This document shows positions 17,394-26,921 of a stretch of 64,000 bases of DNA, piece after piece. The notes under the pieces are model-generated. The model did no database searches. It saw only the letters and a list, made by a program, of their open reading frames with translations, and was not told where the DNA came from. Location of the stretch: NCBI RefSeq assembly GCF_022538115.1, contig NZ_JAKZAL010000004.1:124001-188000 (forward strand), read 5' to 3'. Origin of the DNA: Cognataquiflexum rubidum. GTDB taxonomy: Bacteria; Bacteroidota; Bacteroidia; Cytophagales; Cyclobacteriaceae. The translations under genes were made by a program, and so were the position numbers. How positions within the stretch are numbered: the stretch's first letter is position 1; every line of letters starts with the position of its first letter.

Positions 17394-19314
17394 AAGCCAA
17401 TTGATTTGATACCAAGGGTATATCGACCCTAATCAAAGTTCCCAAACCACTGCTTTGGATGTGCAGTTTTCCATTCAAATATTCCACCCTCTTTTCCAGG
17501 TTCTTCAATCCCATGCCTTTCGATTTTCCCTCCATTACTTCCTTGGGCATGCCTTTGCCGTTATCGTTGATTTCCAATATAATGGTTTCGGAATCGGGAA
17601 GCTGGAAGAGATGGATACTAGCCTCGGTGGCCTTCGAATGTTTGAGGACATTGTTCATCAGTTCCTTGATGATCCGGAATAGATTCACCTTGGTATCTAT
17701 GGAAAGGATGGGAATTTCTTCCATTTGGGCGCGGATGGCAACTCTTTTCTGGACGGAGAGCTTTTCCACGAGTTCTTCAACCATGGTTCGCATGACCTTG
17801 GTCGAGAGGTCGGCAGGCATCAGCTCGTGGGAAATATAGCGCAGGTCCCTGCAGGCCCCGTCGAGCAGTTGATGGATTTCTTCCAGATTCTGGTTACTGT
17901 GATTCAGCTTGGTTTGGTTTTCCATCAAAAGCTCCATGCGGAGTTTGATCATCGCAAGGTTAGAACCCAAGTCATCGTGCAGGTCCTTGGCGATGCGCTG
18001 CCGCTCTTTGTCTTGGGCTTCGATGGTCAGTTTGACCATCTGTTGCTCAATTTGGTTTTGTTCAGTAAGGAGGCGGATTTTTGTCTCCTGCGAAACAAGA
18101 AATTGGTATACTAAGCCAATGATGATGATAAGGACGTTGAACGTCAAACCATACGTTATAAAACCAAAATCAAACGGCAAAAATTGGGTAGATCCTAAGC
18201 TAGTAGCGAAATAAACAATCCCTCCAAAAGCTAGAAGTAGATTTGCGGTCAATGCGAAACCTGCCAATGCCCTATTTTCCCTGAAATAAACAAAGCAAAT
18301 TGCCAAGCACAAAACCAAATTGATAATTCCCAGATATTGAGAAATAGTGTAGAAAATCGGCATTTCCTTAGGCTCAAGAAAGTTAAAAAACAGCAGCAGG
18401 CAAATGCCCACATAAGCTAGTTGAAACATCCCAAATCGTGGAATCCAAAGAGTTAGGGTCTGTTCTTTCAGATTGATTCGAAAAAGCTCATGCGTAAACA
18501 AAAGGGCAAAAGTAGAGAATAACAAACTCGAAATTGGCGCAAACCAAGGACCTGTTTTTAAATAGGTTGCATTGTCTAAAACATCCAAGATGCTTTGGTC
18601 TGCATCCAAAAAAATCAATATACCAAATCCTATATAAAGGGAAAGAAACAGGTAAATCTTTTGCCTGAAAAACAAAAAAACCAAAAAACCCAAAACTGCT
18701 ATCGCATATAACCTTCCGGAAATCAAACCAACTAAAAACGCCCTCCATCCAGAATCTCTCAATACCGATTGATATTCACCACTGTAGAATGCTGAACTCG
18801 TTTTTCCACCCATAAAATTCGCCCTTATAAAAAGCGTTTTCTTGGATCTTGGAGGTAAGACAACTTCAAAACTATCATTTCTGTGGTTAAGTTTTCTCTT
18901 ATTTCCAGGAACAGAGTATCCGGCCGCATCAGTTGTTAAGAGATTCCCATGCGCATCAAACTCATAATAATCGATTCTATAAAAAGAACCATAGTAAGCA
19001 TCATATGTTATTTGATGCTCCCTATTGGTCATATTCTCTATATCAGTTGCAAACCAATAATCAAATTCCTGAAAACCTTTGTTGAACCGTGCCCTTTGAG
19101 GTATACGGACGAATTCACCCGCAAAAAACTTTTCATACGCCTCTGCCGCGGATGTGGGCTCGATCTCTTTGAAATAGTAAACCGTGCCATACAGCATAAT
19201 ATTCAAAATATTAAACTCTTCATCTAATTCCGAATCACGAATAACATAGGTCACGGGTCGTTCACCCACAGGCTGCAAGAGGTTCAAAAGACAAAAAATC
19301 AGGCTGAAAATCAT
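17368..19314 (-). CDS. 7TMR-DISM sensor histidine kinase paired with LuxR-type regulator
   Basis: A 648-aa membrane kinase with the same plan as the one at 7760-9706: signal peptide, extracellular DISMED2 sensor (about residues 20-180), seven membrane helices (about 185-400), coiled coil, HisKA_3 with H446 in KDLHDDLGS, and HATPase_c with ELMNNVLKHS, INDNGKGMP and GMGLKNL. The ligand is unknown; DISM sensors are thought to read extracellular carbohydrates or similar solutes. It is the first gene of a two-gene operon with the response regulator (26-bp overlap). The 3' end is conserved with its paralog (SSGLGT), which points to a duplication. Confidence 0.92.
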   Translation of the reverse strand: MIFSLIFCLLNLLQPVGERPVTYVIRDSELDEEFNILNIMLYGTVYYFKEIEPTSAAEAYEKFFAGEFVRIPQRARFNKGFQEFDYWFATDIENMTNREHQITYDAYYGSFYRIDYYEFDAHGNLLTTDAAGYSVPGNKRKLNHRNDSFEVVLPPRSKKTLFIRANFMGGKTSSAFYSGEYQSVLRDSGWRAFLVGLISGRLYAIAVLGFLVFLFFRQKIYLFLSLYIGFGILIFLDADQSILDVLDNATYLKTGPWFAPISSLLFSTFALLFTHELFRINLKEQTLTLWIPRFGMFQLAYVGICLLLFFNFLEPKEMPIFYTISQYLGIINLVLCLAICFVYFRENRALAGFALTANLLLAFGGIVYFATSLGSTQFLPFDFGFITYGLTFNVLIIIIGLVYQFLVSQETKIRLLTEQNQIEQQMVKLTIEAQDKERQRIAKDLHDDLGSNLAMIKLRMELLMENQTKLNHSNQNLEEIHQLLDGACRDLRYISHELMPADLSTKVMRTMVEELVEKLSVQKRVAIRAQMEEIPILSIDTKVNLFRIIKELMNNVLKHSKATEASIHLFQLPDSETIILEINDNGKGMPKEVMEGKSKGMGLKNLEKRVEYLNGKLHIQSSGLGTLIRVDIPLVSNQLAYEENNTDR

Positions 19315-19855
19315 ATTGACAATAATATAAGTGGTAAATCAATGAAATTCAAAAAGTCAATATAGTTTGAAACCCTTGAATATCAAAAGATTGGGTTTCA
19401 TTTTTGAAGGCTTAGTAATAAATAATGAAAAAAAATCTTGTACAGAAGTGATTAAGGAGAAAATGTAGGAGTTAACTCTAAATTTTGAATAATGCACGCA
19501 CGTTAGCTGAAAAAACCGAATTATATATTACCAACCTATCCTCCAAAAGAATTTGTCATAGTCATCAAATCTAAATCTTTCACTTAAGCAAATTCCCATC
19601 CATTTCGTCCCCAGTTTCCAATTTAGAGATGAGAAAAGGGTCAGACTTTACCAATCCAAAAAATCCTGGTCTGCACCAAAAACAAATTTCTGATTTGGTC
19701 CTGAACCCGCATGGAAAGGCGATTTAACCCACCTGAAAACATAAATTTTTGACCACAGCACTGAAATCAAGTGTAAGATTAATTCCCCTCCCCAACCTTA
19801 ACCAAACAAAAAATTTCCACATCTTTACTTATCGGATTAAATCCTGCTAGCCACC
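19315..19855. other. Long intergenic region, nothing recognised
   Basis: About 540 bases between the divergent kinase and transporter genes. It should contain both promoters. I see no reading frame with protein-like composition, no strong hairpin and no known RNA. Confidence 0.5.
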
Positions 19856-21190
19856 ATGAAACTATCCTTCCCCCACCCTTTGATCATCATGCTTGTCTTT
19901 ATAGGCTTAGCTACAATGCTTACCTATGTAGTCCCCGCTGGATCTTATAGCAGGGTATTGGATGAGGCGACAGGAAGGGAAATAGTGGTTCAGGGTAGCT
20001 ACAAGCAACATGATAACAACCCTGTTGGCATTGGAAAGATGTTCCTGAGTATTCCCGAAGGGTTCATTGAAGGCGCTGAGGTAGTGGTTTTAATTTTGAT
20101 CATTGGAGGTGCTTTTTATGTGGTTGAGAAAACCGGTGCTTTCAGCCGTGGATTGGAAGTTTTGATTTTCAGGTTCAACAATGCCAAATCATTTCTGACC
20201 GTAATTATAGGAGTTCTCTTTGCGGCTATGGGCAACCTGAGCGGTTTTCAAGAGGAAGTAATTGCCATGGTACCTCTTCTGATGGTTTTGTCCACCAAAA
20301 TCGGATATTCCAAAACCGCGGTCATTGCCTTCAGCTTGGGTTCAGCGGTGATAGGCGGTTCATTCGGTCCGACCAACCCATTCGGAGTAATCATTGCACA
20401 AAAAGTGGCTGAAGTCCCTGTATTTTCAGGAAGTCTGTATCGATTGGTTTTTCTTGCTTTGGCCTTGGGCTTTTGGATTACATATTTTATCAAAACCGGA
20501 AAAGACAATTCCTTCCAAATGGATATGTCAGATAAAAAGCCGGAAAGTCTGTCCAATTCCCACATTATAATTTTGGTTCTCGTTGCGCTAACTTTTGGTT
20601 TTATGGTATATGGATTGACCAATTTGGATTGGAATTACAATGAAATGTCAGCCATCTTTTTTGTTTTGGGGTTGGCGGCAGGGTTAATTGGAAACCTTGG
20701 AATCAACGGTACCGCAAGGGCGTACTCGGAGGGTTTTGGAGAATTGATTTTTGCCGGTGTGATAGTGGGAATGGCCCGGAGCATTTACCTGATCATGCAG
20801 GAAGGACAGATTATTGATACTATTATTCTCGGATTATTCAGCCCTTTGGAAGGTTTGCCGCTAGGGCTTTCCGCCGTCTCCATGTTGGTGGGTCAATGTA
20901 TATTGCATATTCCTGTCCCGAGTACTTCAGGTCAGGCTGTTTTGACGATGCCATTATTGGCACCGATTGCGGATCTGATTGGAATGTCCCGACAGGTGGT
21001 GGTTTTGGCGTACCAATATGGCGCAGGCCTGATGGACTTGGTCACACCGACCAATGGGGCACTGATGGCCATTTTGGCTGCTTCGGGTATTTCTTATAAA
21101 GATTGGATGAAGGCTACTTGGAAACCAACCCTGATTTTGCTGCTTATCGGAATGACAAGCATTGTATTGGGAATTTTTGTTTTTTCTTGA
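19856..21190 (+). CDS. YfcC-family membrane transporter
   Basis: An integral membrane protein of 444 aa with about 12 helices and the family signatures VPAGSYSRV near residue 30, LIIGGAFYVVEKTGA and GPTNPFGVIIAQ near 180. The YfcC/DcuC-like superfamily includes basic amino acid antiporters and C4-dicarboxylate carriers. The true substrate is unknown. No signal peptide is present beyond the first helix. It is slightly shorter than the Escherichia coli homologs (about 500 aa). It stands alone: the patatin gene begins 217 bases downstream. Confidence 0.88.
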   Translation: MKLSFPHPLIIMLVFIGLATMLTYVVPAGSYSRVLDEATGREIVVQGSYKQHDNNPVGIGKMFLSIPEGFIEGAEVVVLILIIGGAFYVVEKTGAFSRGLEVLIFRFNNAKSFLTVIIGVLFAAMGNLSGFQEEVIAMVPLLMVLSTKIGYSKTAVIAFSLGSAVIGGSFGPTNPFGVIIAQKVAEVPVFSGSLYRLVFLALALGFWITYFIKTGKDNSFQMDMSDKKPESLSNSHIIILVLVALTFGFMVYGLTNLDWNYNEMSAIFFVLGLAAGLIGNLGINGTARAYSEGFGELIFAGVIVGMARSIYLIMQEGQIIDTIILGLFSPLEGLPLGLSAVSMLVGQCILHIPVPSTSGQAVLTMPLLAPIADLIGMSRQVVVLAYQYGAGLMDLVTPTNGALMAILAASGISYKDWMKATWKPTLILLLIGMTSIVLGIFVFS

Positions 21191-21407
21191 AATTTTTCTT
21201 TATGCTAAAAAGGAAAAATAGTTTTTTGTAGTGAAATTTTTCGGGAAAAAAAGGTTCTGTTTCTTTGCTTTTACTGCGAAATAGATTCCTCTAAAGTGTT
21301 AAATTTAGAATTAGAAATCAGTACCGAATAGCTTTAGACTGAAGAAAATTGAAAGTTCGCTTTACTGTCTGCATACATACATTATTTTTAACAAGACCCA
21401 AATCCCA

Positions 21408-22430
21408 ATGAAAAAAGTAACCATCATCTCCATAGATGGAGGTGGAATCAGAGGAATTATCCCAGGGACAATTTTGGCCCTGATGGAACAAAAGCTGCAA
21501 GACCGCTTATTCGATCCTGATGCAAGGCTAGTCGATTATGTTGACTTTGTAGCCGGGACAAGCACTGGTGGCATATTGGGTTGCGGGATGCTCATGCCCA
21601 GTGAAAGCAATCCCAAAAAACCCAAATACACATTATCAGAGGTAGTTCAATTGTATTTGGAAAACGGAGAAGAGATTTTCAGCAATCCCTTTTCCCAAAA
21701 AGTCAAATCATTCAATGGACTCAAAGACGAGAAGTTTTCGAACACCAATTTGAAAAAATCTTTAAATGATTACTTTGGGGATACGCTTTTGAGCCAGCTG
21801 ATTCGCCCATGCCTGTTTACTTCTTATGATATCGAAGCTAGAAAGGCGAAGTTTTTCAAGCATTCCAAAGCCGTTGAAAGCGAAGCGGAGGATTTTTATG
21901 TCAGAGACTTAAGTCAGGCAACATCTGCTGCTCCTACCTACTTTGAGACGGCCTTGATCCAATCCAAAGCAGCGGAATCCTTTCCGTTAATTGATGGGGG
22001 TGTATTTGCCAATAATCCAGCGATGTGTGCCTATGCCGAAGTTAGAAAATGTATCTTTGACTACGTCGCCAATCCAACTTCCAAGGACATGATGATGATC
22101 TCAATCGGTACCGGTTCGGTCAAAAAACCCATTCCTTACAAGAAAGCAAAAAACTTTGGAACGGTAGAATGGATCAAACCTCTGATCGATATCATGATGT
22201 CAGGTAATTCTGAGACAGTTTCACATCAATTAGAATGGCTCTTTGATGCAGGAAATAACAGGCAGGGATATATCCGCCTAGAACCGCCGATCGGAGATGC
22301 CAATTCTGACATGGCCAATGCCACCAAAAAGAATATGGCTGCTTTGAAAAGAGCAGGTGTACTGTTTGTCCAAAACAACCAGGAAAAGATTGATGAAATC
22401 ATCACTAATCTAATTGAAAATAAATCTTAA
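21408..22430 (+). CDS. Patatin-like phospholipase
   Basis: A Ser-Asp dyad lipid acyl hydrolase of 340 aa. The oxyanion loop GGGIRG is at residues 11-16, the nucleophile S52 is in GTSTGG, and the catalytic aspartate D196 is in DGGVFANNP. These match patatin domains of the plant-like CapV/FabD branch. No signal peptide, so it acts in the cytoplasm or on the inner face of the membrane. The aldo-keto reductase gene follows after 20 bases, so they are probably co-transcribed. Some bacterial patatins are effectors of anti-phage cGAS systems, but no nucleotidyltransferase is nearby, so a general lipase role is the simpler reading. Confidence 0.92.
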   Translation: MKKVTIISIDGGGIRGIIPGTILALMEQKLQDRLFDPDARLVDYVDFVAGTSTGGILGCGMLMPSESNPKKPKYTLSEVVQLYLENGEEIFSNPFSQKVKSFNGLKDEKFSNTNLKKSLNDYFGDTLLSQLIRPCLFTSYDIEARKAKFFKHSKAVESEAEDFYVRDLSQATSAAPTYFETALIQSKAAESFPLIDGGVFANNPAMCAYAEVRKCIFDYVANPTSKDMMMISIGTGSVKKPIPYKKAKNFGTVEWIKPLIDIMMSGNSETVSHQLEWLFDAGNNRQGYIRLEPPIGDANSDMANATKKNMAALKRAGVLFVQNNQEKIDEIITNLIENKS

Positions 22431-22450
22431 AGCCTTTTTATATAACGACA

Positions 22451-23473
22451 ATGCATATCAACGACCACCAACCACTACCCATGTACCATGCAAATCAGGA
22501 AAGATATGATTCCATGGATTATAGAAGATGTGGCAAGAGCGGCATTATGCTGCCTATGATTTCTCTTGGATTATGGCATAACTTCGGGCATAATGCTGAT
22601 TTTAAAAATGCAAGGAATATCCTTCGCCAAGCCTTCGATTTTGGAATTACACACTTTGACCTTGCCAATAATTATGGCCCTCCGTATGGTTCTGCTGAGG
22701 AGACTTTTGGCAGAATTATGCAAAAGGATTTTCTGCCCTACAGGGACGAACTGATTATTTCTACCAAAGCAGGTTGGGACATGTGGCCTGGACCGTATGG
22801 CAACCACGGATCAAGAAAATACCTGATCGCTTCACTTGACCAAAGTTTGAAAAGAATGGGACTCGATTATGTGGATGTTTTCTACCATCACAGACCGGAT
22901 CCAGGAACACCGCTTGAGGAAACAATGGGGGCTTTGGATCAAATTGTCAGGCAGGGAAAAGCTTTGTACGCCGGAATATCACAATACAATGCAGAAGATA
23001 CTGCCAAAGCCTACAAAATACTGAAGGAATTGGGGACGCCAATGTTTATCCACCAACCAAGATATAGCATGTTTGACAGATGGGTAGAAGGAGGTTTGTT
23101 GGACGTCTTGGGAGAAAAAGGAATCGGATCTATCGCATTTTCTCCGCTTGAACAAGGAATCCTCACAGACAAATACCTAAAGGGAATTCCTGAAGACAGC
23201 AGAATTGCAAAGGACGGCCGCTACCTTAAAGAAGCCCAAATCTCTGAGAAAGTCATTGAAAAAGTAAAAGGGCTTAATGAAATAGCTTTGAACAGAGGTC
23301 AAAGTTTAGCCCAGATGGCAATTGCTTGGCTGTTAAAAGACCCAAGAATTACCACTGTTTTGGTAGGGGTAAGTAAACCCGAACAATTGGCTGAAAATGT
23401 AGATTCAGTAAAGAACCTTAATTTCTCTTCCGAAGAGTTGAAAAAAATAGAGGATATCCTTCAATCCTATTAA
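22451..23473 (+). CDS. Aldo-keto reductase (YghZ-like)
   Basis: An NADPH-dependent aldo-keto reductase of 340 aa, closest in layout to the YghZ/L-glyceraldehyde-3-phosphate reductase branch (AKR14). The TIM barrel carries FDLANNYG (catalytic Asp and Tyr), ISTKAG (catalytic Lys) and DVFYHHRPD (His). The C-terminal VGVSKPEQLAENV binds the cofactor phosphate. The N-terminus has about 25 residues before the reductase begins, including an alternative ATG at 22481. Twenty bases separate it from the patatin gene. A long hairpin terminator follows. Confidence 0.93.
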   Translation: MHINDHQPLPMYHANQERYDSMDYRRCGKSGIMLPMISLGLWHNFGHNADFKNARNILRQAFDFGITHFDLANNYGPPYGSAEETFGRIMQKDFLPYRDELIISTKAGWDMWPGPYGNHGSRKYLIASLDQSLKRMGLDYVDVFYHHRPDPGTPLEETMGALDQIVRQGKALYAGISQYNAEDTAKAYKILKELGTPMFIHQPRYSMFDRWVEGGLLDVLGEKGIGSIAFSPLEQGILTDKYLKGIPEDSRIAKDGRYLKEAQISEKVIEKVKGLNEIALNRGQSLAQMAIAWLLKDPRITTVLVGVSKPEQLAENVDSVKNLNFSSEELKKIEDILQSY

Positions 23474-23475
23474 AC

Positions 23476-23524
23476 AATAACGGTGACAATCTATTCAAGT
23501 TTGTCACCGTTATTCCTTTTTTTT
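23476..23524 (+). terminator. Terminator with 14-bp stem
   Basis: AATAACGGTGACAA pairs perfectly with TTGTCACCGTTATT around an 11-base loop, followed by a run of T residues just before the stop codon of the convergent gene. Confidence 0.88.
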
Positions 23525-23528
23525 GGCT

Positions 23529-24320
23529 TTACCTGACAGAATTTTCTAAAGTGGCTAGATAAATGTATTTCTGTTCTCTGGCTTGGATTCCTTTTGCCAT
23601 GGCAGCTCTCTGTTCTGCTGTGGATTCCATATCTTCATATTCCTGTGCATTGAAAAACTGGAGGTAATCCTTGAACATATTCATTGTCAAATGGGTGTAT
23701 TTGGCCTCACTACCAAATGGAAGTGCTGTTCTCAAAAGACTCCAACTCCCCATCAATCCCTTTTCGATTCTGTTTTGATGGATTTTTTGAAAGACTTCTT
23801 TTTCGGCTTTTTCATATTCCTGGAATTTTCCTTCTACTGCTTTCATCATATCAAAAGAAGCCAATGAACCTTTTTTTAGGTTGAAGTTATCATTTGTTGT
23901 GGCGATTTCCTGCATGTACGCTCTCTGAGCCAGGTCACGGCTCTTTATGGCTTCGTTAAACTTTTCTACCACCTGCTTTTCAGTCAGATGCGGATAAGCG
24001 ATCATGGCATATTTGACCATTTCCTCATCTTGAAATCCGTTCATCATCGTCACAGGATTGTCATAATAGGTAACGGTAATGTATTGGAATTCACTCGGGT
24101 CAGCACCTGATTGAAGCGCCCAAAAATCCCATCCTTTGATTTTTTTGTCGTTAACTGCTGCCACATAGATTTTTTCCATAAAATCCTTGAACTCGATAAA
24201 ATCATATGTTTGATTCGATTCTACTTTGATAAACTCAAATACCAAATAAGTTGGCGCCTGGGCGTTTGCCATAGAAACGGCAAAAATCCCCACAAACAAG
24301 AAAATGATTAATTTTTTCAT
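23529..24320 (-). CDS. Secreted protein of unknown function with internal repeat
   Basis: A Sec signal peptide ending ANAQ precedes about 240 residues with two similar halves. Each half has a strand, a helix with FM or FQ and E-rich turns, KGxxGW/SW-type strand (KGWDFWALQSG; GSWSLLRTAL) and a strand ending YITVTYYDN or YTHLTMNMF. This suggests two fused ferredoxin-like (dimeric alpha/beta barrel) domains; that is an inference from the pattern. I recognise no named family. It is convergent with the aldo-keto reductase gene and divergent from the aminotransferase gene. Confidence 0.78.
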   Translation of the reverse strand: MKKLIIFLFVGIFAVSMANAQAPTYLVFEFIKVESNQTYDFIEFKDFMEKIYVAAVNDKKIKGWDFWALQSGADPSEFQYITVTYYDNPVTMMNGFQDEEMVKYAMIAYPHLTEKQVVEKFNEAIKSRDLAQRAYMQEIATTNDNFNLKKGSLASFDMMKAVEGKFQEYEKAEKEVFQKIHQNRIEKGLMGSWSLLRTALPFGSEAKYTHLTMNMFKDYLQFFNAQEYEDMESTAEQRAAMAKGIQAREQKYIYLATLENSVR

Positions 24321-24543
24321 GGCAGGATAATTTTGGGATTAAAGACTAATTGATAAGTATTTGATAAAATTTAAGTACTATATTTTGAAAATGATAATAT
24401 TTACCTAGTTTTTTTTCTTGCATTTATGAAATTGGTAAAATATTTTCCGTTTAGGCGATATTTACCATTATTGAGCAATCCTTGATCTATAGATTAGGAA
24501 TAAAAAACTGATATTATTACATTTTGACTCAAATCAGAATCAT

Positions 24544-25668
24544 ATGAAATTTTCTAGAAGAGATTGGTTAAGAAGTGCATCTTTGGCCGGCGGGGCGGCT
24601 CTACTTACCGGTACGGGTTCATTCAGCAAGCTATCAGCCGAGGAAATTGTTAAGTACAATCCAAGGCCTTTGGATAATCCCATTAGGCTCGGCTCAAATG
24701 AAAACCCATATGGACCTTCACAAAAAGTCCGAAAGGCCATGCAGGATGCTTTTGATATCAGTTGCAGGTATCCTTGGGGATACAATGCGCCTTTGGTAGA
24801 AATGATAGCCAAAAAAGAAGGCGTGACTCCCGACCATATCGTATTGGTCGCAGGATCTACCGAAGGGCTAAAGATTACCGGTATTACTTATGCAGGAAAA
24901 GGAGATGAGGTGATTTCTGGTTTGCCTACATTCCTGTCATTGATGACCTATGCCGAAACCTGGGGTGCCACAATCAATTGGGTGCCTTTGGATAAAGACA
25001 TGAATTATGATTTGAAAGAAATTGAAAAACGGGTCTCTGCCAAGACCAAGCTTGTCTTCTTATGTAATCCCAACAACCCAACAGGGAAATTGCTACCCGC
25101 AAATGAGGTTTTGGATTTTTGTGAAACAGTAAGTAGAAAGACGATGGTTTTTAGCGACGAGGCATATTGTGATTACATCGAAGATCCGAACTATCCCTCT
25201 ATGGTCAAACTGGTAAAAGAGGGAAAAGATATCATTGTTTCCAAAACCCTTTCCAAGGTCTATGGTCTAGCCGGTATCAGATTGGGATACCTTGTCGCAA
25301 GGCCTGATATCGCAAAAAAACTTTCCGAAAGGGTCGTTGCCAATACAAACATAATGGCGATTGAAGCCGGAAAAGCAGCGCTTCAGGAAAATGATTTTTA
25401 CCAATTCAGTCTTCAAAAAAACCTGGAAGCAAGAAAAATGATCGAGACGACTTTGGATGAACTGAAATTGACCTACCTACCCTCTCAGGCAAATTTTGTT
25501 TTTTTCCATGCAAACCAAGATGCAAAAGAATTGGCCAAGACGATGTTGGCCAAAGGTGTCGTCGTCGGAAGACCTTTTCCTCCTTTTGATGATTGGTGCA
25601 GGGTAAGTACCGGGACAATCGAGGAAGTTGCCTTTTTCAATAAAGTCTTAAAAGAAACTTTGGGTTGA
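24544..25668 (+). CDS. Tat-exported HisC-like PLP aminotransferase
   Basis: A fold-type I aminotransferase of 374 aa resembling histidinol-phosphate aminotransferase. NPNNPTGK, FSDEAYCDY and the PLP lysine K238 in TLSKVYGLAGIRLGY are visible. The N-terminus SRRDWLRSA followed by an Ala/Gly-rich hydrophobic stretch is a twin-arginine signal, so the folded, PLP-loaded enzyme is probably exported to the periplasm, which is unusual for an aminotransferase. No his genes are nearby, so histidine synthesis is unlikely and the true amino donor is unknown. The GNAT gene begins 10 bases downstream. Confidence 0.88.
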   Translation: MKFSRRDWLRSASLAGGAALLTGTGSFSKLSAEEIVKYNPRPLDNPIRLGSNENPYGPSQKVRKAMQDAFDISCRYPWGYNAPLVEMIAKKEGVTPDHIVLVAGSTEGLKITGITYAGKGDEVISGLPTFLSLMTYAETWGATINWVPLDKDMNYDLKEIEKRVSAKTKLVFLCNPNNPTGKLLPANEVLDFCETVSRKTMVFSDEAYCDYIEDPNYPSMVKLVKEGKDIIVSKTLSKVYGLAGIRLGYLVARPDIAKKLSERVVANTNIMAIEAGKAALQENDFYQFSLQKNLEARKMIETTLDELKLTYLPSQANFVFFHANQDAKELAKTMLAKGVVVGRPFPPFDDWCRVSTGTIEEVAFFNKVLKETLG

Positions 25669-25678
25669 TAACTGGCCA

Positions 25679-26239
25679 ATGATCGATTTTAACCTCAGAC
25701 TGGAAAATGATAATGTTTTGTTAAGGCCATTAGCGGAAGATGACCTTCCTGCTTTGTTGGTTTTATCCTCCAATCCTGAGATGTGGCGCTTTTTTACCCA
25801 TGACCTTTCTACCAAAGAAGGGTTAGCAACTTGGGCTTTGCCGGCTTTCCAAAAACAGAGGCTGCAGTTTGTTATCATTGAAAAAACCACCAACACGATT
25901 GTAGGTTCGACAGCCTTTGACAATATTTCCGAAAGAGACAGCAGGTTAGAAATCGGATGGACTTGGCTTGGCAAAAACTCCCAAGGCGTGGGAATCAATT
26001 CACAGGTCAAAAAGATCATGCTTACTTATTGCTTTGAGATATTAGGTTTGGAAAGGGTGGAATTCAAAACTGACGTATTGAATATTCAGGCAAGAAAGGC
26101 ACTTAAAAACATTGGGGCAATTGAAGAAGGGGTGCTGAGAAGCCATACTTTGATGACAATGGGAAGGCGAAGGGATACCATATATTATAGTGTCCTAAAA
26201 CAGGAATGGGATTATGTAAAAAGAGAAAATGATTGGTGA
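25679..26239 (+). CDS. GNAT-family N-acetyltransferase
   Basis: A 186-aa RimJ/RimL-like acetyltransferase (Acetyltransf_3). The N-terminal LLRPLAEDDLPAL, the central GSTAFDNIS and EIGWTWLGKNSQGVGIN, with the acetyl-CoA binding turn, and FKTDVLNIQARKALKNIGA near residues 122-140 are typical. Substrate unknown; relatives act on protein N-termini or small amines. The gene is 10 bases after the aminotransferase gene and likely co-transcribed. Confidence 0.9.
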   Translation: MIDFNLRLENDNVLLRPLAEDDLPALLVLSSNPEMWRFFTHDLSTKEGLATWALPAFQKQRLQFVIIEKTTNTIVGSTAFDNISERDSRLEIGWTWLGKNSQGVGINSQVKKIMLTYCFEILGLERVEFKTDVLNIQARKALKNIGAIEEGVLRSHTLMTMGRRRDTIYYSVLKQEWDYVKRENDW

Positions 26240-26303
26240 TAATTAATCTATTTTTTAGGGAACAGTTTTTGATCTTTAATATCTTTGCTAATCTCTAAAA
26301 CCT

Positions 26304-26921
26304 ATGAAACCTGTAAAATTTTTGTCCCGGAATATTCTTGTTTCATTTTTTCTGATTTTTGGAATTTCTGCCTGTGCCATCACCGATACCGGAGAAGATC
26401 CTTTTACAGAATTTAGCAACTTTTCTTTAGGGGATGAACGTCTTGAATTCAAGTCAGCCAAACTCACCATCACCGGTCCGGTCAATTTCTCCAGTTCAGG
26501 TTCCCACGTGTGGGCAAAGTTGGATCTTTCTACGGATGTCAATTTTTCGCAGCCGTACATTTCCAATTCTTCGGTTATGTCTATAGGGATTTATTCTGTT
26601 TCTAATGGCAAAACTTTGCCTGAATTTCCTCTTCAAAGCGGTGAATACATTGTCTACCCATCGACGGGTATCACTGATCCAAAAATTATCCCCACCTTAG
26701 AAGGGAAAAATTTTGCTTTTGGGCCGGTTGTCGGCCAGAATTATTTTCCGGATGAATTGACTTTTGAAAAAATGTATGACCCAAAAGAGGGGAAAATTTC
26801 AATCCAATTTGACTTGGAAAAAAATATGGTGAAAATAACCCATGACTGGGTGACAAAAGATGGGGTGAAGGCTACTGGAATGAATAACCTTCCCCTCAAT
26901 CTTTCATCTTTTAACCGCTGA
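26304..26921 (+). CDS. Lipoprotein of unknown function
   Basis: A 205-aa envelope protein with a lipoprotein signal peptide (FGISAC lipobox near residue 24). The mature part is rich in predicted beta strands, with alternating Ser/Thr/Phe, and resembles the small Bacteroidota lipoproteins with an immunoglobulin-like or lipocalin-like fold. I cannot name a family. Its stop codon is immediately followed by the stop codon of the convergent oxidoreductase gene, with no base between them. Confidence 0.75.
   Translation: MKPVKFLSRNILVSFFLIFGISACAITDTGEDPFTEFSNFSLGDERLEFKSAKLTITGPVNFSSSGSHVWAKLDLSTDVNFSQPYISNSSVMSIGIYSVSNGKTLPEFPLQSGEYIVYPSTGITDPKIIPTLEGKNFAFGPVVGQNYFPDELTFEKMYDPKEGKISIQFDLEKNMVKITHDWVTKDGVKATGMNNLPLNLSSFNR

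Noticed and set aside
21408-23473. Patatin plus aldo-keto reductase as an anti-phage effector unit
   Set aside because: No cGAS/DncV-like nucleotidyltransferase or other defence gene is near, and both proteins have ordinary housekeeping relatives.
24445-24460. TTCCGTTTAGGCGATA as a seventh NarL-like site
   Set aside because: The outer TAC/GTA ends are not kept; similarity to site 2 may be chance.
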